From an uncultured Aquimarina sp. (GTDB lineage Bacteria; Bacteroidota; Bacteroidia; Flavobacteriales; Flavobacteriaceae): 64,000 nucleotides of DNA. The DNA is taken from the NCBI GenBank assembly GCA_947497175.1, contig CANMFM010000001.1, forward strand, positions 186,001 through 250,000. Reading direction: 5' to 3'. Each line of letters starts with the position of its first letter. The stretch's first letter is position 1. The notes beneath the pieces are model-generated. The model worked only from the letters and a program-made list of their open reading frames with translations, did not search any database and was not told the DNA's origin. Positions 17,844 through 26,800 of the stretch are shown one piece after another. The position numbers and the translations under genes are program-made.

Positions 17844-18294
17844 AAATGACGTATTCGATATTGTTGAGATGAAACTCGGTGTGTTGTGCTAAACCTTCCA
17901 TTTTCTCAAAAAGTTGGTTATCAGTACTTATACCTCTTATTCTTTTTCCATCATATTCAATCTCCAAGAAGGGAAACGCAATCAAAAAAAAAGTGGTATT
18001 TGTCCTGACCAACGAGCCGAATACTACGTTTTCCTTTTCTTCTTCGAGCTTTGCCTTTTTCAAAATTTCGATATGCTTAGCTACGGTATCGATATTGAAT
18101 GCATTGAGATTGACCTCCGCCATTTCAGATTCCAATGGACTGTCGATAAGGTTGCCCTTATCAGAATCCTCTTTATTAGCATCATTTAATCGCTCATTTT
18201 GAGCATCCATCAATTGGTTTAACTTTTCCTCTTGTTCTTTGATTAAAAAATCAATGAGTTTATCCTTAAATACTATGAGCTCTTCTCGTTGCAT
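17830..18294 (-). CDS. Uncharacterised protein with N-terminal coiled coil
   Basis: 154 residues, intact. Residues 1-45 are charged and helical (VFKDKLIDFLIKEQEEKLNQ), residues ~75-95 are another helical segment, and residues ~95-154 form a hydrophobic beta-rich domain ending TEFHLNNIEYVIFEIV. The helical half followed by a compact barrel recalls the GreA-like arrangement, but I see no conserved signature and would not name it. It was the first gene of a unit whose downstream members are broken (17045-17843). Upstream lies an 11-bp-arm inverted repeat at 18390-18424. Confidence 0.6.
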   Translation of the reverse strand: MQREELIVFKDKLIDFLIKEQEEKLNQLMDAQNERLNDANKEDSDKGNLIDSPLESEMAEVNLNAFNIDTVAKHIEILKKAKLEEEKENVVFGSLVRTNTTFFLIAFPFLEIEYDGKRIRGISTDNQLFEKMEGLAQHTEFHLNNIEYVIFEIV

Positions 18295-18389
18295 TTGGTA
18301 CTAATTTTAATTTTCACAACTCTCATACACAACATTCTTGTCCAAGACAACTGACTATTTTGAGTTTTAGAAAAGTGATTGGTTCTTAT

Positions 18390-18424
18390 TGTCAAATATC
18401 TTCCATAGAAAGGGATATTTGACA
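18390..18424. repeat. Inverted repeat with 11-bp arms in a divergent intergenic region
   Basis: TGTCAAATATC and GATATTTGACA are perfect reverse complements separated by 13 bases. The region (18295-18673) is between the leftward unknown gene and the rightward TMEM175-like gene; it otherwise holds TAnnTTTG-like boxes at 18502-18509, 18518-18525 and 18555-18562 but no gene. Possible operator or hairpin. Confidence 0.5.
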
Positions 18425-18673
18425 GCATAAAACATTGAGTTAATAGTCCTTTTCACAGTATAGCCTTGGTTTGTCAATGGTAGGTGAGTAGAGTAGTGCA
18501 TTACATTTGCCTCCGCGTATTTTTGTGCATGTTATGCTCGCATTATTTCTACCATATCTTTGTACTGATTCACCTTGAACAATATTCTATTAAAATTTGT
18601 ATTAAAAGTATTTATTTAGATGTAAAATTAGTATCTAGTATCCTGAAACAATTGTCTTTAAACCAGTAATTAT

Positions 18674-19279
18674 ATGACTACATCAAGATTGGAAGCGTTT
18701 AGTGATGGCGTACTCGCTATTGTTATCACTATTATGGTTTTAGAATTTGAAACTCCTGAAAGTATCAGCTTTGAAGGATTGCTACCTCTTATTCCTAAAT
18801 TTTTGAGCTATTTAGTAAGCTTTATCTACCTTGGGATTTACTGGAACAATCACCACCATATGTTTCAGGTTACAAAAACCGTAAATGCTAAGATGCTCTG
18901 GGCAAATCTTCATTTACTTTTTTGGTTATCCTTGATTCCATTTACAACCGCTTGGGTAGGTGACACCGATTTCTCTAGAGATGCACTCATTATGTACGGA
19001 TTGGTCTTGTTTATGAGTAGTATTGCATTTTACCTAGTAGAACGTATCATTTTGAAGACTCACGGTGAAGGCTTCATCTTAAAAGAACTGTACGGTAGCG
19101 GTATAAAGCTCAAAATATCTTTAGTCATATATACAGTTGGTATTATAGGTGCTTTTTTCTCTATCTATATAAGCATTGCAACCTACGTTATCGTTGCGAT
19201 TATGTGGTTTTATCCTGATGGTCGACTTGAAACTTCAACTACGTTTCCTGATGACCCAGGGCTAGATGATTGCGATTGA
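18674..19279 (+). CDS. TMEM175-family potassium channel-like protein (DUF1211)
   Basis: 201 residues with six hydrophobic segments. The start RLEAFSDGVLAIVITIMVLE carries the conserved FSDG motif (R-x3-FSDGVxAI) of the bacterial TMEM175/DUF1211 family, which forms tetrameric K+-selective channels. A second family stretch, W-N-N-H-H-H-M-F, follows TM3. The length equals one bacterial six-TM unit. It stands alone on the plus strand, converging with the flavoprotein gene at 19292 after a gap of only 12 bases, so termination signals must overlap. Confidence 0.9.
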   Translation: MTTSRLEAFSDGVLAIVITIMVLEFETPESISFEGLLPLIPKFLSYLVSFIYLGIYWNNHHHMFQVTKTVNAKMLWANLHLLFWLSLIPFTTAWVGDTDFSRDALIMYGLVLFMSSIAFYLVERIILKTHGEGFILKELYGSGIKLKISLVIYTVGIIGAFFSIYISIATYVIVAIMWFYPDGRLETSTTFPDDPGLDDCD

Positions 19280-19291
19280 ATACTTAAATCA

Positions 19292-20911
19292 CTAATAAGG
19301 CTTCTTACTTAAAAATTGATGTACCTGACTTACAGCCATAGCACCTTCTCCTACAGCAGATGCAACCCTTTTGGTAGACCCATTTCTAACATCGCCCACT
19401 GCAAATACTCCAGGTAAACTGGTCTCTAGAGTTTGTGGTTTAAACTCTAATTCAGCTTTAATTTTATCACCTGTAAGAATAAAATTCTGCTCATCAGTTT
19501 CTACAACATCATTAATCCAATCAGAATAAGGTTTTGCCCCGATAAATGTAAATAAGTTTTGAACGGTATAAACCTCAGTTTCATTGCTTATATTGTTGAC
19601 GACATCGATAGAATCAAGAGTATGGTCCCCATATAATTTTTGAACCTCCGTATTTAAATGTACTTCGATATTTGAACAACTTTTAATTCGCTGTATCAAA
19701 TAGTCTGACATTTTTGACCCCAAGTCTCCTGACCTTACAAACATATGGGCTTTTGAAGCATAATTAGAAAGAAAGAGAACGGCTTGACCGGCAGAATTAC
19801 CTCCTCCGATAATACCTATTTCCTGTCCTTTGCAATTAACCCCATTCATTTCTGTTGCAGAATAATAAATTCCCTGACCTTCATACTTTTCAAAATTATC
19901 TATTGGTGGCTTGCTATAGTCTGCTCCCGTTGCGGCAATTAAAGATTTACAGCGAACTTGTGTGTCATCATCAAGAACAACACGATAAGCAGATTTGTAC
20001 TTAGTTAACTTTTTAACGGTATGCGGAATAGAAATATGACATCCAAACTTTTGTGCTTGTAGATAAGCTTTTTTTGCTAAAGCCTCGCCTGAAATTCCTG
20101 TAGGAAAGCCCAGATAGTTTTCTATCTTAGAACTTTTTCCTGCCTGACCTCCTGGACTGCTTGATTCTATGGTCAAAACCTGCAATCCTTCGGACGCTGC
20201 ATAGACACTAGACGCAAGACCTCCTGGGCCAGCTCCTACAACTATCAAGTCATAAATTTGGTCGGTAAACTCCAGAAGTACCCCAGAAATCTCGGCCATT
20301 TCTTTTATAGTAGGGTTTTTATGGATTTTATTGTCCATATCTATCACGATGGGTAAATCCTTTTCAGTAATTTGAAAGCTTTCGATTATCTTTTTTGCTT
20401 CGGCATCTCTAGTAAGATCAAGCCACGTATGCCAAATATAGTTTTTGGTCATAAAATCTCTTAATATATAAGTAGGCTTAGATTGGCCGTTGCTCAACAA
20501 TTTAAAACCGCCATCAAAAATATTAAGAAATATTTCCTGACGTATCAAGAAGGTATTCAATAAAATATCACTAATACCTGAATATTGGGTAATAATGCGC
20601 TGAAGATTATCCGGTTCAATCTCCAATAAAAGGCTATCCTCTTCGATTATTGCTGAAAATACCGCAGCCCGTTTTGATAACATATCACTATCGCCAGTAA
20701 ATTGATGTTGAGTATGGACCACCACAAGATTATTATGACTATTGGTGTTCTCAATACGCACCTTTCCTTGCAAGATGACATAAAACCGAAAGTTCTTGTC
20801 GCCGTGGCGGATGATGGTTTTATCCTTTGGAAAACGCTTTATTGTGCCAAAGGGTTTCATCAAATTGATCTGTTGCCTTGTAAGCTCTGGGAATCTGTTG
20901 TCAACATTCAT
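19292..20911 (-). CDS. cNMP-binding domain fused to thioredoxin-reductase-like flavoprotein
   Basis: 539 residues. Residues ~10-130 form a cyclic-nucleotide-binding/Crp-like beta barrel; residues ~155-205 look like a thioredoxin-type linker; residues ~217-535 are a FAD/NAD(P) oxidoreductase with GAGPGGLASSVYAASEG (FAD), IGIIGGGNSAGQ (NADPH) and VFAVGDVRNG (FAD). The thioredoxin reductase C-x-x-C normally just before the NADPH motif is missing: the place reads YYSATEMNGVNC, so it cannot act as a standard TrxR. It is the last gene of the YceI-MFS-azoreductase unit. Confidence 0.9.
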   Translation of the reverse strand: MNVDNRFPELTRQQINLMKPFGTIKRFPKDKTIIRHGDKNFRFYVILQGKVRIENTNSHNNLVVVHTQHQFTGDSDMLSKRAAVFSAIIEEDSLLLEIEPDNLQRIITQYSGISDILLNTFLIRQEIFLNIFDGGFKLLSNGQSKPTYILRDFMTKNYIWHTWLDLTRDAEAKKIIESFQITEKDLPIVIDMDNKIHKNPTIKEMAEISGVLLEFTDQIYDLIVVGAGPGGLASSVYAASEGLQVLTIESSSPGGQAGKSSKIENYLGFPTGISGEALAKKAYLQAQKFGCHISIPHTVKKLTKYKSAYRVVLDDDTQVRCKSLIAATGADYSKPPIDNFEKYEGQGIYYSATEMNGVNCKGQEIGIIGGGNSAGQAVLFLSNYASKAHMFVRSGDLGSKMSDYLIQRIKSCSNIEVHLNTEVQKLYGDHTLDSIDVVNNISNETEVYTVQNLFTFIGAKPYSDWINDVVETDEQNFILTGDKIKAELEFKPQTLETSLPGVFAVGDVRNGSTKRVASAVGEGAMAVSQVHQFLSKKPY

Positions 20912-20926
20912 ATATTTCCAGATTTA

Positions 20927-21511
20927 TTAATGAACCAATTCCTTAATCTGTTTTTCTGCACCAGCTATCTGATTTTTCTTATCAAAAGCTAGTTGGTCAG
21001 CCACAATGAAATGAACATCCGTTATACCAATGAAATTTAAATATTTCTCGATGTAGCCAGATGCAAAATCATCCTTGCTTTTAAATTTAGTACCCCCAGA
21101 TGCCACGATAATGTAGGCCTTCTTATTTTCGATAAGACCTATAGGACCAGACTTGCTATATTTAAAAGTAACACCAGCACGCGCCAATAAATCAAAGTAA
21201 GCTTTTAACGAAGCTGGCACACCAAAATTATAGATTGGCGTTGCAATGATTAAGAGTTCGGCACTTTTAACTTCTTCTACATACTTGTTTGATAGATTAA
21301 GAATATCTAGTGTTTCCTGTGCCATTTCTGGGGTTGCAGATGCAAATGCATCGAGGACATCTCGATTGAGCAAGGGAACACCTTTAGCCAAGTCTATTTC
21401 AACGATTTCTACATCTTGATTTTTTCCAATCTCGTCTGTTAAAATTTGAGCTAAGTGACGGCTTACCGATGTCTCATACTGAACGCTTGTATTAATTTGT
21501 AAAATTTTCAT
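20927..21511 (-). CDS. azoR: FMN-dependent NADH:quinone reductase / azoreductase
   Basis: 194 residues of the flavodoxin_2 fold (PF02525), the usual length for AzoR. ILQINTSVQYETSVSRHL at the start is the FMN phosphate site, and TPIYNFGVPASLKAYFD is the signature block of the AzoR group. These enzymes reduce quinones by two electrons with NADH and also azo dyes, protecting against thiol-reactive quinones. It lies in an operon with MFS and YceI upstream and the flavoprotein downstream (15-base gap). The quinone-reducing role fits the tyrosinase operon nearby. Confidence 0.92.
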   Translation of the reverse strand: MKILQINTSVQYETSVSRHLAQILTDEIGKNQDVEIVEIDLAKGVPLLNRDVLDAFASATPEMAQETLDILNLSNKYVEEVKSAELLIIATPIYNFGVPASLKAYFDLLARAGVTFKYSKSGPIGLIENKKAYIIVASGGTKFKSKDDFASGYIEKYLNFIGITDVHFIVADQLAFDKKNQIAGAEKQIKELVH

Positions 21512-21516
21512 AGGTA

Positions 21517-22680
21517 CTATTCGATTAGTTTAATTTTGATATTCAACACACATAGATATACCCCTCCCACGCAACAAGAAATACCACCGGCAAATAAGAA
21601 TAACAAATCCATTGTAAGGTATTTAGAAAACGGTGCTATTACTATGGGCGAGATAAATTGGCCTATAAATATGCTTGACGTTAACAGTCCTGTGAAGTAG
21701 CCCCTATTCGATTCTTTCACATTTTCCAGTAACCAGCTATTTATATTGGGCATCAATAGGCCAACTCCCAATCCTACAGTAACCATCCCTAATAGTACAA
21801 TGACATATGAGCCAGTCAGTCCTGCTATCAACAGGCCAATACCAAGACACCAAAAGATAATGGTCATTATGGTTTCATTTGTAAATTGATTTCGGGTCCA
21901 TTTATAGCCCAAGGAAGTAACGGTACTGGCTAAGGTACATGTAGCTATGGCATAACCTGCCATTGCGTTGCTTTGAATACCGTAGGATTTGAGTAAAAAA
22001 GGCAATTGAACCGGAACGATATAGAAAAACAACATCCCGAAGAAGCCAGAGACCAAAATACCCCAAATCAATTGTGGTATTTTATTAGAACCTTGAATTT
22101 CAGAAAAATTTTTCTCAGTGATTTCTGGCTCCCTCAAAAAGACGATGGCCAGTAGTAAAATGGCCAATGAAAACGTATAGATTAAAAATGGATAGCGCCA
22201 ACTTATATCGGCCAGAACACCTCCTAATGACAAGAACACAACGCCACCTAAGCCCATAAAGGCACTCTGTTGACCCAAAAATGTAGATTGTTCAGACTTG
22301 TTATAGTAATCTCCCACAAGGGTAACTACTATAGTCATTATACCACCGACAGAAATACCCAATAGCGCCCTGCCTACCAAAATAAGATAGAGGTTATCCA
22401 GTATATAACCTGAAGCCCCGCCTAACGTGTACAGAATTAGGCAAATATATAATATTCGAAGCCTGCCAAAATTATCTATCAATTTACCAGTAAAGGGCGA
22501 CGATATGGCAATGGTCAATGCAGGAACGGTAAGAACAAGTTTGCTCAATAATTGGGCATTGGGCACATTGGCAAATACACTTGCCATTTGTGGCAGTGAG
22601 GGCGCAATGGTGGCGCCTGCCATAACCGTAAGTGTACTGGTTAAGAATAAAGTCCATTTTTTTGAAATTGTTCTTGTCAC
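21517..22680 (-). CDS. MFS transporter, drug:H+ antiporter type
   Basis: 387 residues with about twelve membrane segments. Motif A between TM2 and TM3 reads FTGKLIDNFGRLRILYI, and TM4 has GRALLGISVGGIMTIVVTLVG in the DHA1 pattern. Its length fits bacterial 12-TM multidrug exporters of the Bcr/AraJ type. It overlaps the upstream YceI gene by four bases (ATGA) and is six bases from azoR, so the three are translated as a unit. Export of a quinone or dye-like substrate is a context-based guess only. Confidence 0.87.
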   Translation of the reverse strand: MTRTISKKWTLFLTSTLTVMAGATIAPSLPQMASVFANVPNAQLLSKLVLTVPALTIAISSPFTGKLIDNFGRLRILYICLILYTLGGASGYILDNLYLILVGRALLGISVGGIMTIVVTLVGDYYNKSEQSTFLGQQSAFMGLGGVVFLSLGGVLADISWRYPFLIYTFSLAILLLAIVFLREPEITEKNFSEIQGSNKIPQLIWGILVSGFFGMLFFYIVPVQLPFLLKSYGIQSNAMAGYAIATCTLASTVTSLGYKWTRNQFTNETIMTIIFWCLGIGLLIAGLTGSYVIVLLGMVTVGLGVGLLMPNINSWLLENVKESNRGYFTGLLTSSIFIGQFISPIVIAPFSKYLTMDLLFLFAGGISCCVGGVYLCVLNIKIKLIE

Positions 22681-23231
22681 ATCAGAGGGGTATTATTTTG
22701 TCCAACTCTCACGAATTGCAGATGACTGTGTATATGCGCAAAATCACTAAGTAATGCATTACCATTTTGGTCGGTACCTCGCCAGTCCAGACCAAATTTT
22801 TTTCGTTCTACTTCTCCTGATATTTCGAGGCCCATACGTTGCTCAGAACCTAAGCCTTTGGTAACACCTCCAAAATGAGCCGTTATGTTGATTAGCTTTT
22901 CTTGTCCTTTTAACTTTAGTATGCCGTTGATGGAATAGTGAGAATCATCCAAGCGTTCAAAATCACTGCTAGCAAAATCTATGGTGTCAAAACTAGATGC
23001 CTCAAAAAAGTCGCTAGATAATAAGTGGGAGTCGCGCTCTGAATTTTTTGTAAAGATACTGGAAACTTGTAATGAAAATACGATGTCTGCCCCGATTAAA
23101 TCCTGTGGTGTCTTACATCGAAGCTTCCCATTAAAATGAGTAAAAAAACCACTTATGACACTTATTGAGAAATGCCCTATCCTAAACCCAATTTCTGAGT
23201 GCCCAATGTCGACGATCCATTCTTGAAGCAT
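22677..23231 (-). CDS. YceI-family protein 2
   Basis: 184 residues with the YceI pattern: WIVDIGHSEIGFRIGHFSIS at the start, VISGFFTHFNG, IFTKNSERDSHLLSSDFF and KKFGLDWRG near the end. It lacks a signal peptide, as does the copy at 10831. YceI barrels carry an isoprenoid-like ligand. It heads the YceI-MFS-azoR-flavoprotein unit and its start is five bases from the end of the broken Dps gene, so the two were probably once co-transcribed. Confidence 0.9.
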   Translation of the reverse strand: MLQEWIVDIGHSEIGFRIGHFSISVISGFFTHFNGKLRCKTPQDLIGADIVFSLQVSSIFTKNSERDSHLLSSDFFEASSFDTIDFASSDFERLDDSHYSINGILKLKGQEKLINITAHFGGVTKGLGSEQRMGLEISGEVERKKFGLDWRGTDQNGNALLSDFAHIHSHLQFVRVGQNNTPLM

Positions 23232-23235
23232 TCTG

Positions 23236-23706
23236 TTATTTTTTTAGATTGGCCCGTAACATCCAAGCCGTTTTCTGTTGTTTTTCAATTAGGGATACCA
23301 TAAAATCACCAGCAACCATGACGTGCAATTCTGATGAAATGTAGCCTTGTTCTCGGTAAGCCATATGTTAGTGCTCTCATGGTCTGCCGTAAGGGACTCG
23401 ATAATACTTTTGAATGAAAAATCCTTAATTATACTCTATAAGTCGCGTGAACTTTAAAAACTCGCCCATCACCCCTGGCGAAAAGTGACCCAAAGAACGT
23501 ATCCTCTCTGCGATATTATCAACAAACTCAGCCAAATCGCTATACTGGTTTTTAAAGAGATTGCGTAACGAGAAGAAACCGGTGTCTTCAATATTCTGAT
23601 AGGCGTTTCGTGTTTTTATATGCAACACGTGCTCATCTGACAATAAGAGTAAAAGCGCTGTGATAACCGGTTGAATTTTTTTTTCAGGCATACCTATATG
23701 CGTCAT
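23236..23706 (-). pseudogene. Frameshifted Dps-family ferritin gene
   Basis: The N-terminal piece (23425-23706) reads as a Dps protein: LLLLLSDEHVLHIKTRN, then FVDNIAERIRSLG, which is the ferroxidase-helix block. The C-terminal piece appears in another frame near 23240-23320 as VMVAGDFMVSLIEKQQ and TAWMLRANLKK before TAA 23236-23238, the standard end of Dps. Between them the frame breaks, with LTADHEST recognisable near 23390. Two His ligands of the usual ferroxidase site also seem changed (AHWN to AYQN, and a His to Arg). A dead Dps gene. Confidence 0.82.
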
Positions 23707-23800
23707 GTTACTTTTTTTGATAAAAGTACGATTACCTATTCCCTTAATTACACTATTAAAACGAGGATTGATTGTACTTTTTCCAGTACTTAAGCTATGT

Positions 23801-26800
23801 CTAGTTTCTGCTTATGCCTAAGCGTTTCATCCGATACTCCAAAGTAGTCGGTTGAATGCCCAACTTTCTTGCAGCACCATTCTTACCGCTTACTTTCCAT
23901 TTATGGTTTTCAAGAATTTCCAGAAGGTATTTGCGCTCTACCTCGGCAATAATTTTTTTGATACCCTCCATATCTAGTTCCTCGATATCAACATTCTGGA
24001 TAATGCCTTGAGGACTTTTACCTTGGGGCATCCGTTGAGTCATTTGCAGGTTGCTGTTACCCGGATATATTTGTAGCACCTTGCCTTTTTGCGAAATCAC
24101 AGCTTGCTCTATTAAATTTTGAAGTTCCCGTACGTTACCGGGCCAAGTATATTTTAAGAAACGGATTTTGGTATCTTTCGTTAAACCTTTAAAAGGCAAA
24201 CCATAGCGCTCTGTGAATTGTTTTGCAAAAAATTCAGCTAATAAAAGTACGTCTTCACCGCGCACAGTCAAAGGAGGTACTTCTATAGGGTACCCGTTTA
24301 AACGGTAATACAAGTCTTCCCTAAAATTACCGTTTTTGATTTCTTGACTCAAGATTCTATTGGTCGCCGCAATGATTCTTATATCAAGCTTAATTGTAGT
24401 ATTACTGCCCAGACGCTCTACTTCGCGTTCTTGCAACACCCTCAAGAGTTTGGCTTGAAGCTCCAATGGCATTTCACCAATCTCATCCAAGAATATAGTT
24501 CCGCCGTTTGCAAGCTCAAACTTACCGATACGTTTGCCCACTGCACCCGTGAAAGCACCACGCTCGTGGCCAAAAAGCTCTGACTCCACAATCTGTGAAG
24601 GTATAGCGGCACAGTTTACTTTGACCAGCACACGATCCTTACGGTCTGAATTCTCATGTATGGCCCGTGCAATCAATTCTTTACCAGTTCCCGTTTCTCC
24701 TAGCAGCAATACCGTTGCATCTACTGAAGAAACTTCCTTTATTTTATCGAATACTGTTTGCATCGCTTTACTTTCTCCTACAATATCACTAAAGTTATAG
24801 GCCTCACGAACCAAAGATTCAAGATAGGTTTTCTCACTCAGTAGTTGCTCTGTAAGATGTTTAATCTCTTGATTGGCACACCAATTATCAAATGAAATGA
24901 CCAATGTGTTGCTAATACTGTCCAGAATGTCAATGTGCTTTACTGTATAAGCATCGGTATCGGTATGAAATAGGAACAGCTGAAAATCAGATTCTTTATT
25001 GTTGGACTTAAATCTATAACATAAGGAAGTTTTGAACTTCTTGAAACCTGTTATTTTGTTTTCTGTGAGGTTTAAAAATGCATTCTCTTTTTGTTGAAAA
25101 CCGATATTTTCAAGCCATTGGTTAGTATCGTTTTTGCTCACGCCAAAAATGGCTTTCATAGCTGTATCGTCCAAGTAGCGAAGTTTGTTCTTACCTAGCC
25201 TGTCAAAGGGTAAAAGTTCTTCTTCGTTGGTGTTTTTGATAACTACAAAATTAAATGGTAAGAAAGCAGCAAGATGACTTAGCATAAATTGCCATTTATC
25301 CCTTAACTCTGTATCTTTTTCTATCTCTTGGCTCGCCCTGAGTTCAAAGGCTTGCAATTCGTTTTTAAGGACTATTCTTTTACGGTTCAAAATATTTGCA
25401 ACTGCAACGGAAATCTGCTCCGTGATGGTTTGAAAAAAAGAGATGTCATTCTTGGCATACACATTTGCTTTAGCGGAAGCGAAGAAGATAAAACCAAATG
25501 CATTATCACCATATATCAACGGTGCCGCAATGGTCTGTAATAGTGTTTTATCTGCTGTCAATTTTTTGAAAGCAGTTTGAGCTTTAGCAGGTATATTAGC
25601 AACGTCAGAAACAAATAGGCCATTTTGTAATACAAAGGCGCCAAAATTTTTTTGTCGTTCATTTTGAGCACTTGCCTTGTTAAAACCTACGGTATTATCG
25701 ATGTAGTTTTTATCTAAAAGAGTTGAATAGGCGAGCTTGTAAAAGAATTTGCCCGTATCGTCAAGGGTAAAAATCCCTAAATCGTCATATGGCAATACTG
25801 GCCTGATAGTTTTATCGATGACGCCATACAGAAGCTCATTGGTATTGGCTGTTGCCAATGCCTCTGAAACCGCCAATAATTTTTGATTAAACTCTTTCTC
25901 CTTTATAATGGTTTTAGTAGCTAGTATATTGGAAACCACCACGGAAATCTGTTCTGAGATGGCATTGAACATAGGTAAATCTTTTTCTGACCATCTGTTT
26001 TTATCGGTACTTGTGAAATTAAGCATCCCTATCTCTTTACCTGCATAGATTAATGGACCAGCTATGATTTGCCTCAATCCTGCATCTACCATAATTTGTA
26101 GTTGTGGATGCGATGTTTGCTTATTAAGAGTCTCTAACTCTTCAATGATTGGCCCATTTTTTATTACCCATTCCACACTGCTATCTTTATGCGTATATAA
26201 TGCATTGGCACCAAATTTTTCCTCAATTAAATGTTGTGCTACAGACTTATCAAATAAATTTTCATCGGTAAGCTCATAATGAAATTGACCCGTTTCATTC
26301 AATACAAAAATGCCTAGTTCGTCATAATTAAATATTGGTTTGATTGCATTAAAAATAATCTTGTATAGCTTATCCTCAGTGGTTACTGTAGCTAACGCTT
26401 TTGATACATTTAACAAGCGTTGTTTCTGTTCTTTTTCTAATAGAATAGCCTCTTTGGCTAATATATTGGAAACCACCACGGAAATCTGCTCGGAAAGCGC
26501 CTGAAATAGAGATAAGTATTTTGTAGACCATTTATTGGCCGTTGTACTTGTAAAATTTAGCATTCCAATATTCTCCCCAGCATAGGTCAACGGGCCTGCT
26601 ATTATCTGTTGAATCCCAGCTTCCATCATTAATTGATGTTGCGGATGTGGGGCCTTTTTATGAAGCTCTTCCATAGCTAAAATTATGGGCCCATTTTCCA
26701 TTAACCATGCTACGGAAGTGCCACTATGCTCATAAAGGGCATTTTTACCGAATTCTGCTTCGACCATGTGCTGTGAAACACGGTTTTCGATGGTCTCGGT

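Noticed and set aside
23425..23706. Stand-alone 93-residue gene
   Set aside because: It is the N-terminal part of Dps; the C-terminal part continues in another frame downstream.
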